The notes beneath the pieces are model-generated. The model was not told the origin of the DNA. It ran no database searches and was given only the letters and a program-made list of their open reading frames with translations. Positions 1-7,513 of a DNA stretch of 20,681 nt are shown piece after piece; position 1 is the stretch's first letter; every line of letters begins with the position of its first letter. The stretch covers positions 1-20,681 of the forward strand of contig JAXHUR010000060.1 in the NCBI GenBank assembly GCA_034189505.1, written 5' to 3'. The position numbers were made by a program, and so were the translations under genes. Source of the DNA: Geoalkalibacter_A sp034189505 (GTDB taxonomy: Bacteria; Desulfobacterota; Desulfuromonadia; Desulfuromonadales; Geoalkalibacteraceae).

Positions 1-88
1 GATCGGCAATCAATTTGGGCCCGTTCCCATGTTGACGAGCGAGGCTCAAAAGGGCCTGAAGACCATATTTCGCTTTTCTGGACAACAT
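1..88 (-). CDS. Rrf2-family transcriptional regulator, N-terminal part only (runs off the left edge)
   Basis: Reading the minus strand from the ATG at 86-88 gives 29 codons before the window ends. The start reads MLSRKAKYGLQALLSLARQ and continues with HGNGPKLIAD. This matches the first helix of Rrf2-family winged-helix regulators (the IscR, NsrR, CymR group), where LSRK.RYAL.AL..LA is typical and is followed by P..I.DIA. An AGGGAG ribosome site sits 8 bases before the ATG. Family members sense iron-sulfur status, nitric oxide or cysteine supply. The cysteine cluster or effector region that would tell them apart lies outside the window, so the sensed signal cannot be called. The gene reads away from the efflux operon and has its own candidate promoter. 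Confidence 0.8.
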   Translation of the reverse strand, partial: MLSRKAKYGLQALLSLARQHGNGPKLIAD

Positions 89-113
89 AGACAATGCTCC
101 CTATCGCTTTTGT

Positions 114-142
114 AGGCTAGTCACTTTTTTTGGGTTTGTCAA
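114..142 (-). promoter_or_regulatory. Candidate sigma-70 promoter of the Rrf2 gene
   Basis: On the minus strand a perfect TTGACA (137-142) is followed after 17 bases by TAGCCT (114-119), which matches three of six -10 positions. A transcription start near 107 would leave a leader of about 20 bases before the Rrf2 ATG. The -35 is strong and the -10 is poor, as expected of a promoter tuned by an activator or by Rrf2 autoregulation; that is inference. Confidence 0.45.
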
Positions 143-187
143 GGGAAGGAGGGGATGTTGTTTACTCGTTGATCAAGTCCTGGTCTT

Positions 188-207
188 GAAAAACTATGAA
201 AAACTAT
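188..207. repeat. Perfect tandem repeat of a 10-mer (2 copies)
   Basis: GAAAAACTAT occurs twice head to tail with no spacer. It lies in the 377-base gene-free stretch (89-465) between the Rrf2 start and the end of the efflux operon, just left of a second set of repeats. No function is evident. Confidence 0.8.
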
Positions 208-215
208 AGGACACC

Positions 216-254
216 CACAAAGCTTTTCCACAAAGCTTTTTTCACAAAGCTTTT
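216..254. repeat. Three direct copies of a 12-mer holding the palindrome AAAGCTTT
   Basis: CACAAAGCTTTT is seen at 216-227, 229-240 and 243-254, so the copies start 13 and 14 bases apart. Each holds the self-complementary core AAAGCTTT. They lie more than 70 bases upstream of the Rrf2 -35 and about 210 bases past the efflux stop codon. They could be a cluster of protein-binding sites or slippage-derived repeats. No coding sequence covers them. Confidence 0.75.
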
Positions 255-433
255 TCGAATACACCCTCGTTTTTGCCTTAAAAGCTCCCTTTGTCCCGCA
301 AGATCAAAGCCACTTCACATCCGTTGATATCTTCCTTTACGGCCTTTTTCACTGGGATGACCAGGATGAAAGGGATACGCTCAAAAATTAAAGGCGTTGT
401 CTGGTGCTCTTGAATAATCCGGGTTAAATAGGA

Positions 434-458
434 GGGCCATCCGATATACGGATGGCCC
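434..458 (-). terminator. Hairpin ending the efflux operon
   Basis: GGGCCATCCG (434-443) and CGGATGGCCC (449-458) form a perfect 10-bp stem with a 5-base ATATA loop. It begins 8 bases past the stop codon of the outer-membrane channel gene, the last gene of the minus-strand operon. On the minus strand the following bases (CTCCTATTTAA) are only modestly T-rich. On the plus strand a run of five T follows (462-466). It may therefore work in both directions or mainly protect the mRNA end. Confidence 0.6.
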
Positions 459-465
459 GGATTTT

Positions 466-1956
466 TCAACGTCTCTCCAACCCAACTCTTTCTAGCTCAA
501 CTCCCTGCCATCCCCCGCCGAGAGCCTTGTATAAGCGCGCGAGACCGGCAGCGACTTGCCCCTTGCTCTGAAACAGCTCATCTTCAAGCAGAAGGAGGGC
601 ACGCTGCGCATCGAGGACGTTGAAGAAATCCACCAGTCCTGCGTTGTAGCGATCACGTGCAAGCCATTCGGTACGTCGGGCCGCTTCCACAGCTTTTGCG
701 AGATGCTCCATGCGGATTTGCTCTTTGGCGTAGGAGGTAAGGGCATCCTCAATCTCCTGCTGGGCAAGCAGGATGGTGGCGTTGTACGCCAACAGCGCCT
801 CGTTGTACTTCTCCTGCTGCAAATCGATGTTCAGGCGCAGGGCATTGCCGCGGAAGATGTTCCACGAGATGCCCGGGCCGATGCCCCAGAACTGACTCCC
901 TGCGTCGAAAAAATCATTCCCGGAGTTGATCGCTTCAAGTCCGATGGTGCCGAGAAGGCGCAGCTTGGGATAGAGTTCTGCAGTAGCAACCCCGATGCGT
1001 GCGCTCTGGGCTGCGAGCATGCGTTCCGCACGCCGGATATCGGGGCGGCGGCGCAGCGCTTCGGCTGGAATCCCCACTGCGACCTTAACGGGTGCTTCGG
1101 GGATGTTGCCCATGGAGGCCAACTCTTCACGCAATGCGCCCGGTGACTGCCCGAGAAGCACGGCGAGATTGTTCTCTGCCATGCGGATCGCTGCTTCGAG
1201 ACGTGAGACCTGCGACCGGGTCTGCTCCAGGTTGCGTAGCGATTGTTGCAGGTTGAGCTCATCGATGAGCCCCGCCTGGAAGCGTGAATTGTTGAGATCG
1301 TAGGTTTTTTTCTGGGTGGCGATGTTGTTCAGGGCTACCTTGAGGCGCTGCTGGTAGGTGCGCAGCTCGATGTAGTTCAGCGCCACTTCTGCAGTGAGGG
1401 TGGTCAGCACCCCGTGTAAATTCGCGCTGCTTGCTTCGATCTCTGCCTGAGCACTCTCTACCGAGCGCTGGATCCCTCCGAACAGATCGAGTTCCCAAGA
1501 GGAGTCGAGTCCGGCCATGTACCAGTCATCTTCCTTGCCGCCCACAGGGCTGCCGAGGTTTTCGCTGCTGCGCTGGCGCTGTATCTGCCCTTCAGCCTGG
1601 AGGGTGGGGAAGTAATCCGCCCGACTCAGGCCACGATTGATGCGGGCCTGCTGCAGGCGGGAGAATGCGGTTTTGAGCTCCAGGTTATCCTTGATGGCGC
1701 GCTGCTGCAACCTCTGCAGCAACGGATCTTCGAACACATTCCACCACGTTGCCAGATCACTTTCCTCAATAGCGGATGCTTCCAGCCCCTTCTCCATCGA
1801 AGCGTACCACTGCTCCTGCGCTGCGGGCTCTATGCGGGAATAATCGGGACCTACAGCGCAGGCGCTTAAGGCCAAGGCGACAAAGACAAGGCATAACCAG
1901 CGCACAGTCGCACCCTTCAAGGGGCGTTGGGTCATATCCTCTGTGTATATATCCAT
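466..1956 (-). CDS. Outer-membrane efflux lipoprotein, OprM/TolC-like (NodT family)
   Basis: This 496-residue protein is the outer-membrane channel of the RND tripartite pump encoded upstream. It carries a lipoprotein signal: a hydrophobic stretch at about 19-32 ends in the lipobox LSAC with the lipidated cysteine at residue 33, followed by AVGPDYSR, the usual start of mature OprM-type proteins. Two related repeats follow, with the typical LRRRPDIRRAERMLAA segment near residue 300 and a C-terminal DRYNAGLVDFFNVLDAQR motif. The start at 1956 is chosen because AGGG sits 6 bases before it; an ATG seven codons further in has a GAGG only 2 bases away. The gap to the pump gene is 15 bases, so the genes are co-transcribed. 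The length is normal for the family. The exported drugs cannot be predicted. Confidence 0.93.
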   Translation of the reverse strand: MDIYTEDMTQRPLKGATVRWLCLVFVALALSACAVGPDYSRIEPAAQEQWYASMEKGLEASAIEESDLATWWNVFEDPLLQRLQQRAIKDNLELKTAFSRLQQARINRGLSRADYFPTLQAEGQIQRQRSSENLGSPVGGKEDDWYMAGLDSSWELDLFGGIQRSVESAQAEIEASSANLHGVLTTLTAEVALNYIELRTYQQRLKVALNNIATQKKTYDLNNSRFQAGLIDELNLQQSLRNLEQTRSQVSRLEAAIRMAENNLAVLLGQSPGALREELASMGNIPEAPVKVAVGIPAEALRRRPDIRRAERMLAAQSARIGVATAELYPKLRLLGTIGLEAINSGNDFFDAGSQFWGIGPGISWNIFRGNALRLNIDLQQEKYNEALLAYNATILLAQQEIEDALTSYAKEQIRMEHLAKAVEAARRTEWLARDRYNAGLVDFFNVLDAQRALLLLEDELFQSKGQVAAGLARLYKALGGGWQGVELERVGLERR

Positions 1957-1971
1957 AATATCCCTGCCTTT

Positions 1972-4900
1972 TTATTTGGTAGACTGGTTGGCAAGTCGCT
2001 CACGGCGGCGCTGTTTCCAGGCTGAAGATTTGTCCCGCAGACTCTGGAAAAGGTAGTACAGCACCGGAATAATAAACAGGGCCGCGGTTGACGCCGCTAT
2101 CATTCCCGAAAACACTACCACTCCGATATGGTTGCGGCTTGCCGCTCCGGCGCCCGTCGCCCAGACCAGGGGTGCAACCCCGAGGATGAAGGTGAGGGCG
2201 GTCATCAGCACCGCGCGGAAGCGCAACTTCGCCCCCTCAACCGCGGCATCGCGGGTGCGGACCCCCTCTTCCTTGCGGTCACGCGAAAACTCGACAATCA
2301 GAATCGCGTTTTTCGCTGCAAGTCCCACAAGGAGCACCATGCCGATCTGGGCGTAGATGGACATGGACAGCCCGGTGATCAGTAACCCGATCAGGGCGCC
2401 GCAGGTTGCTACGATAACCGAGAGGATAATACTCAGAGGCAGATTCCAGCTTTCATACTGCGCCACCAGGAACAGATATGCAAATATCAGCGCCAGGGTG
2501 AACAGATAGCCTACGGTGCCGCTTGCGGTCTGTTCCTGCAGCGACATGGTGGACCACTCAAACGAATATCCCGGCGGCAGATGCTCTGCGGCAAGATCTT
2601 TCATCGCCTCCATCGCCTGACCGGAAGAGTATCCAGGCGCGGCCTGACCGTTGATGGTGAGACTGGTGAACTGGTTGTAGCGATTGATACTCTTCGCGCC
2701 CAGAATGGTGGAAATATCCAGCAGGTTTTCAACCGGAATCTCCTTGCCGGCAATATTGCTCACATACAGGTCTTTGACGTCTTCCCGATTCTTGCGGAAG
2801 TTATCCTTGGCGCGCACCTTGACCTGATAGGTACGCCCGTAGAGGTTGAAGTCATTGACGTACTGGGAGCCCAGATGCTGATTCAGGGTCGAGAACAGGT
2901 TCGCAGCCGAGACACCGAGCTCCTCCATGCGGGTACGCTTCAGATCCAGCCACAGCTGCGGGGTATCCGCACTGTAGGTAGTGTATACCCTGGAAAGCGC
3001 TGGGTGCTGGTTGGCCGCTATCACCAGTCCCATGCCTACTGCAGCAAGTTCCTGCGGCGGCTGATCTTCCAGCGCCTGGAGGCGGAAGTCAAACCCGCCA
3101 GTCACCCCAAGCCCCTGAATGGGCGGGGGCACGAAGGCGCGGATGCTCGCCGTGGATATACTGTTGAGCTCCCGGCTCGCCTTCGCCACCAGGGCATCAA
3201 TATGCAGATCCGGGCCGGTACGTTCATGCCAGGGGTCAAGGTCGACGATGACAAAACCCACGTTTTCCGCATGTCCGCTTAAGAGACTGTAACCATCCAC
3301 CGAGATGATTTGCTCCACCCCTTCCATCTCCAGAAGACGGTTTGTCGCTTCGGTGGTGACTTCTATAGTGCGCTCGAGGGTTGCCCCTTCGGGCAGCTGC
3401 ACATCGATGAAAAAGCCCCCTTTATCCTCCTGGGGCAGAAAGCTGGTGGGGATCCGCCCCGACAGATACCAGGCTCCACCTGCGATAATGAGGAATAAAA
3501 TCACCCCGATTGCCGTTTTGCGGATCAGCCACGCCACAGTGGCAATATATATGTTGCGTGAGAAATCGAGATATTTGTTAAACCACGCCAGGGGCCCGCG
3601 TCTGTGCGGGTGCACGTTCTTGAGGATAACCCCGCACATCGCAGGACTCAGGGACAGAGCGCACAGTGCGGAAATCAAGACCGAGACACACAGGGTCACC
3701 CCGAACTGTTTGTAGAGCAATCCGGTGATGCCGGGCATGAAGGCGATGGGGACAAAGATCGCCAACAGCACCAGGGTGGTGGCGATAATCGGTCCGGTAA
3801 CCTGCGACATCGCCTTGATGGTGGCCGGTTTAGGCTCCAGCCCTTCCTCTTCCATGATGCGATATACATTCTCCACCACCACGATGGCGTCATCCACCAC
3901 CAGGCCGATGGCGAGGATGAGGGCAAACAGAGAAATGGTGTTGATATTGAACCCCAGAGCGGAAAGAGCCGCAAAGGTTCCGATAATGGACACCGGAATC
4001 GCCGCCGCCGGGATCAGGGTGGCGCGGATGTTCTGCAGAAACACAAAGATAACCAGCACCACGAGACCGAAGGTGAGAAGGAGGGTAAAGGAGATCTCCT
4101 TGATCGCCTCATTGACGTAGTTGGTGGTATCGTAGGGGATGATGTAGTCCACATCTTCCGGCATGTTCGGCTTTTGTTCCTTCAACACCGCGCGTACCCT
4201 CTCCATCGTCTCGAGAGCGTTGGCATCGGAGGCGCGGTACAGCGCCATGTTGATCGCCACGGAGTCGTCCAGATTCCCGCCTACGTTGTAGCTCTTGCTC
4301 CCGAGCTCCACGTCAGCAACATCCTTGACCCGGACCACACCACCCTGCGGGTTGGTGCGGATAATGATCTCCTTGAACTCATCCACCGAATCCAGCCGCC
4401 CTTTGGCGTTCAGGGTGTACTGCATCTGCTGCCCTTCCGTGCTCGGTGCCGTGCCCACCGAACCCAGAGTGGCCTGGATGTTCTGCTGGCGGATGGCATC
4501 AATCACCTCAGCCGGGCTCATTCCCAGGGAGGTCAACTTATCCGGATTCATCCAGATGCGCATACTGTATTCGTACTCGCCGAACACAAATACATCACTT
4601 ACCCCGTCCACCCGCTGCAGAGTATCCTTGATGGTGCGGCTGATGTAGTTACTCAGAAACAGACGGTCGCGGGACCCTCCCGGAGAGATGAAACTGATCA
4701 CCCCGAGCATATCGGAGGAGCGGCGGCGCACTTCGATCCCCTGGTCCAGCACTTCGGCCGGGAGCTGGGATTGGGCGAGTTGAAGACGGTTCTGCACGTT
4801 GACCTGGTCGATGTCCGGATTGGAATCCACATCGAAGGTGACTTCAAGGGAATAGCTTCCATCATTGGTGCTGGTCGAGGACATGTAGAGCATGTCCTCA

Positions 4901-5118
4901 ACGCCGTTCATCTCCTGCTCAATGGGGGCGGCAATGGTATCCTTGACCACCTGGGCGCTTGCCCCGGGATACACTGTGCTCACGCGGATTACCGGCGGTG
5001 TGATGGAGGGGTACTCGGCTATCGGCAGGGATGTCATGGCAATCGCACCCGCGAGGGTGATAACGATCGCTATAACCATCGCCAGGCGCGGGCGCTCAAT
5101 AAATATTTTAGAAAACAT
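1972..5118 (-). CDS. RND multidrug efflux pump, HAE-1 (AcrB/MexB) type
   Basis: The protein has 1048 residues, as in AcrB and MexB. It begins MFSKIFIERPRLAMVIAI, the usual first transmembrane helix, and has two large periplasmic loops separated by transmembrane bundles. Proton-relay residues are visible: the aspartate pair D409-D410 in GLVVDDAIVVVENV (transmembrane helix 4) and K936 in GLAAKNAILIVEF (helix 10). The pump uses proton inflow to push amphiphilic compounds from the periplasm and inner-membrane leaflet through the adaptor and the outer channel. The start codon lies 1 base past the stop of the adaptor gene, and an AAGGA inside that gene serves as ribosome site, so translation is coupled. 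Nothing is broken. HAE-1 rather than a metal-exporting HME pump follows from the helix-4 sequence. Confidence 0.96.
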   Translation of the reverse strand: MFSKIFIERPRLAMVIAIVITLAGAIAMTSLPIAEYPSITPPVIRVSTVYPGASAQVVKDTIAAPIEQEMNGVEDMLYMSSTSTNDGSYSLEVTFDVDSNPDIDQVNVQNRLQLAQSQLPAEVLDQGIEVRRRSSDMLGVISFISPGGSRDRLFLSNYISRTIKDTLQRVDGVSDVFVFGEYEYSMRIWMNPDKLTSLGMSPAEVIDAIRQQNIQATLGSVGTAPSTEGQQMQYTLNAKGRLDSVDEFKEIIIRTNPQGGVVRVKDVADVELGSKSYNVGGNLDDSVAINMALYRASDANALETMERVRAVLKEQKPNMPEDVDYIIPYDTTNYVNEAIKEISFTLLLTFGLVVLVIFVFLQNIRATLIPAAAIPVSIIGTFAALSALGFNINTISLFALILAIGLVVDDAIVVVENVYRIMEEEGLEPKPATIKAMSQVTGPIIATTLVLLAIFVPIAFMPGITGLLYKQFGVTLCVSVLISALCALSLSPAMCGVILKNVHPHRRGPLAWFNKYLDFSRNIYIATVAWLIRKTAIGVILFLIIAGGAWYLSGRIPTSFLPQEDKGGFFIDVQLPEGATLERTIEVTTEATNRLLEMEGVEQIISVDGYSLLSGHAENVGFVIVDLDPWHERTGPDLHIDALVAKASRELNSISTASIRAFVPPPIQGLGVTGGFDFRLQALEDQPPQELAAVGMGLVIAANQHPALSRVYTTYSADTPQLWLDLKRTRMEELGVSAANLFSTLNQHLGSQYVNDFNLYGRTYQVKVRAKDNFRKNREDVKDLYVSNIAGKEIPVENLLDISTILGAKSINRYNQFTSLTINGQAAPGYSSGQAMEAMKDLAAEHLPPGYSFEWSTMSLQEQTASGTVGYLFTLALIFAYLFLVAQYESWNLPLSIILSVIVATCGALIGLLITGLSMSIYAQIGMVLLVGLAAKNAILIVEFSRDRKEEGVRTRDAAVEGAKLRFRAVLMTALTFILGVAPLVWATGAGAASRNHIGVVVFSGMIAASTAALFIIPVLYYLFQSLRDKSSAWKQRRRERLANQSTK

Positions 5119-5119
5119 A

Positions 5120-6256
5120 CTAGTTATCCTTATCTTCCTTGAGCTGAACCTCCACCTCGGCTCCCGGGGTCACTTTCTGAATCCCCTCGAAAACCACCTG
5201 CTCACCACGTTTGAGACCGGAAGTGACAAAGATCTGCTTACCGATGGTATCTCCGACGCTGATCTGGCGTTTTTCGATTTTGGAGTCCTTATCCACTACG
5301 AACACAAAGGCTCCGTCTCTGTCACGCTGCAGCGCCGCCTGGGGAATGGTCAGCTCCATGCGCGGTTCTGCCGGTCTGAGGGCAACATCCACATACTCTC
5401 CGGGGACCAGATGCCCTTTCGGATTGGGGAACTGTGCCCAGATCGCGATAGTGCCGGTGGAGGAATCCATCTTGTTATCCATGAACTCCACCCGCCCGGT
5501 GTGGGGATATTGGCTGCCACTGGTGGTGAAAATGCGGATTTTCAATCCGGGAGCCTTTTCCTGGTTGGCAGCGTCCTGTGCCGCCTGACGGATAATCTCT
5601 CCCTGGCGTTCATTGACCGAGAACAGAACGCGCACCGGATCAATACTCACCACTTCCGCCATAGAGCCGGAAGAGGGGCTGATGAGGTCGCCACGCTTGA
5701 AAAAGCTCTTGCCGATGCGTCCATCCAAAGGAGATTTGATTGTGGTATAGCCCAGATCAATTTCTGCGAGCGCCAGGCGTGCCTGCGTCTCGAGGACACG
5801 CGCCCGGGCGAGGTCATACGTTGCGGTTGCATCGTCCACATCGGTCTGAGGGATGCTGCCCGCGTCGGCGGAGCGCAGGCGTTTAAGCTTGGTGCGTGCC
5901 TTAAACAGATCCGCTTCTGCTGCCGCTACACTTGCTTCTGCTGCCGCCACCTGTGCTTTATACGGCGCCTGTTCAATTACATACAGCACCTGGCCTTTTT
6001 TAACCGTCGAACCTTCTGAGAAGTTAACCTGCTCCAGATAGCCGCTTACCCTGGCTTTAAGGTCGATGGATTCCACCGCCTCCACGTGGCCGATATATTT
6101 CTCCGGGATGTTCGCATCCCGCTCAGTCACCTTCATGGTGCCCACCACGGGTTTGGGTCCGTCGCCTCTCTGAGGCGCGGCATGGGTTATGCCCGACGTG
6201 ATAAGCAACAGGGCTATCGTGGTGCCGATAAACTTAAATGAGGCAAGGGATTTCAT
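5120..6256 (-). CDS. RND efflux periplasmic adaptor (membrane fusion protein, AcrA/MexA family)
   Basis: This protein of 378 residues links the inner-membrane pump to the outer channel. A type I signal peptide is visible (hydrophobic run followed by THA-AP). The mature part shows the barrel-sandwich half motif KARVSGYLEQVNFSEGS, an alpha-helical hairpin rich in alanine and glutamine (about 80-150), the second half GRIGKSFFKRGDLISP, and a C-terminal beta-barrel and membrane-proximal domain. No lipobox cysteine is seen, so it should be anchored by its partners rather than by lipid. The ATG at 6256 is preferred to an upstream TTG at 6298 because an AGGAGG lies 11 bases before it and the signal peptide then starts cleanly with MKS. 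It is the first pump gene after the TetR gene. Confidence 0.94.
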   Translation of the reverse strand: MKSLASFKFIGTTIALLLITSGITHAAPQRGDGPKPVVGTMKVTERDANIPEKYIGHVEAVESIDLKARVSGYLEQVNFSEGSTVKKGQVLYVIEQAPYKAQVAAAEASVAAAEADLFKARTKLKRLRSADAGSIPQTDVDDATATYDLARARVLETQARLALAEIDLGYTTIKSPLDGRIGKSFFKRGDLISPSSGSMAEVVSIDPVRVLFSVNERQGEIIRQAAQDAANQEKAPGLKIRIFTTSGSQYPHTGRVEFMDNKMDSSTGTIAIWAQFPNPKGHLVPGEYVDVALRPAEPRMELTIPQAALQRDRDGAFVFVVDKDSKIEKRQISVGDTIGKQIFVTSGLKRGEQVVFEGIQKVTPGAEVEVQLKEDKDN

Positions 6257-6318
6257 GGTGGCGTGTTCCTCCTTGTATTGGCAGGGGAATAGTTGCAAAA
6301 ACTTTATGGTTTGCGCTG

Positions 6319-6945
6319 TCAGTGCTTCGCAATATTTCGATGGGTTAAGTTGTCCGGATTCGCCAGACTGTGGCGGAAAAACTCAATGGTTTCCCGGTGC
6401 AGATTGGGCGGTCCCGGGGTGCCGAATATAACATGTTTGATCAGGCCGTATGTGCAGCTGTGTACGATCCACGCCGCACACCGGGGTTTCAGGGGGCGGA
6501 TGGATGTATCCTTGATGCCGCGCTCCAGCGCTTCACGATAAGTGGATTGGAGGCGCTGCATCAGTTCTCTGGTGCCGGTCTGGAGCAGGGAGCTGTTCTG
6601 TTGCAACACATCCGCAGGGATATCGCGCAGCAGAATCTTCAATTCCTCCTGATGATCCGTGCAGAACTCCAAATGGCGTTCAATCAGATCAAGTATACCC
6701 TGTAGTCCGCTCGGAGCCGCCTTAAGGATATCCTGTGCATCCTTAAGGTAGGCTCCAGTGGTCTGCTGCAGCAGAGAGAGAAGAATCCCCTCCTTGCTCT
6801 TGAAGTGATAGAAAAGCGTACCCTGAGCCACACCTGCAAGAGTAGCTATTTCAGATGTAGGTGTACCATGATAGCCTTTTTCGGCAAAGAGCCGCTGCGC
6901 AGCCTGAAGTATGTCGCGCTTGCGGTGGGGCAGGGAATTCTGCAT
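6319..6945 (-). CDS. TetR/AcrR-family repressor of the efflux operon
   Basis: At 208 residues it has the normal TetR length. The N-terminal DNA-binding domain (about 8-55) shows the family pattern: ILQAAQRLFAEKGYHGT, then TSEIATLAGVAQGTLFYHFKSKEGIL. The C-terminal half is a divergent ligand-binding and dimer domain. It is the first gene of the minus-strand operon, 62 bases ahead of the adaptor start, so it probably represses both itself and the pump and is released by a pump substrate. The role is inferred from position and family. An AGGA site lies about 11 bases before the ATG at 6945. Confidence 0.92.
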   Translation of the reverse strand: MQNSLPHRKRDILQAAQRLFAEKGYHGTPTSEIATLAGVAQGTLFYHFKSKEGILLSLLQQTTGAYLKDAQDILKAAPSGLQGILDLIERHLEFCTDHQEELKILLRDIPADVLQQNSSLLQTGTRELMQRLQSTYREALERGIKDTSIRPLKPRCAAWIVHSCTYGLIKHVIFGTPGPPNLHRETIEFFRHSLANPDNLTHRNIAKH

Positions 6946-6988
6946 ATAAATAAGTCCTGTATTTCTCTCCTGTGCCCATTCGGTTGAG

Positions 6989-7028
6989 CAGTCAGTCAGT
7001 TTTTATTTCAATATCATTCTGATGTCAA
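6989..7028 (-). promoter_or_regulatory. Efflux operon promoter with adjoining GTCA-repeat, candidate TetR operator
   Basis: On the minus strand TTGACA (7023-7028) is followed after exactly 17 bases by TAAAAA (7000-7005). The -35 is perfect and the -10 matches four of six. Immediately downstream, where transcription should start, lies ACTGACTGACTG (plus-strand CAGTCAGTCAGT, 6989-7000), a 4-base unit repeated three times. A repressor bound there would block initiation. That it is the TetR site is inference. Confidence 0.6.
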
Positions 7029-7513
7029 GCAAGAGTTGATGGCGTCACGAAAATTCCGCCCTCCGGCGCGCCCCGCGGCCTGACCACGGTTCTGCCACAG
7101 AGAATGACCAGTTCGTAGACCTCGAAGATGGCGAGAAAGGCAAATCGCCAAGATTGCTAAGTTACTGTTTTCAAAAGGGGAAACGTCTTCCATATTCGTA
7201 ATTTAAACGGTTTTTTGGTAAAAGACACGGGGGGGGGCTGTGCAGGGCATCCAGGACCCCATACAGGGCCGCTCCGGAACCGAGAAGGGCAGATCTGAAA
7301 GACGCAGCGAATAAGGCGAATTTTCAAAAAATGGTCCTATTCTTGGCCGGTTTGGATTTTTTTGTCCTCCGGGTGTGCGCCGATGGTTGACGCGGCACTC
7401 AGGGCAGGCAAGTTTATCGAATATCCAGGGACGAACGGGAGTGCTTGCAATCGCCCGATAAAAAAGCGAGGATATAGAAATAATGTCCTTATCTCGTCAG
7501 GTGGCTGGAGTTT
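7029..7513. other. Gene-free region between the efflux operon and the sensor kinase operon
   Basis: This stretch of about 485 bases separates two operons pointing away from each other. I see no complete gene. On the minus strand 7025-7156 stays open for 43 codons and ends in APEGGIFVTPSTLA-stop, but it lacks a start codon; it may be a gene remnant. A run of nine G lies at 7229-7237. Several short A- and T-rich tracts lie between 7300 and 7500. No convincing sigma-70 or sigma-54 promoter for the kinase gene was found, although one must lie here. Confidence 0.5.

Noticed and set aside
216..254. CRISPR-like array
   Set aside because: Repeats are 12 bases with 1-2 base gaps; there are no spacers and no cas genes.
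278..469. 63-codon minus-strand frame starting at a TTG over the stop of the efflux channel gene
   Set aside because: It has a TTG start, passes through the terminator hairpin, has no supported ribosome site and no recognisable protein character.
3604..5142. Long plus-strand frame of 512 codons opposite the RND pump
   Set aside because: It is a mirror of the pump's codon bias, with histidine, aspartate and glycine-rich composition and no domain; the minus-strand gene is certain.
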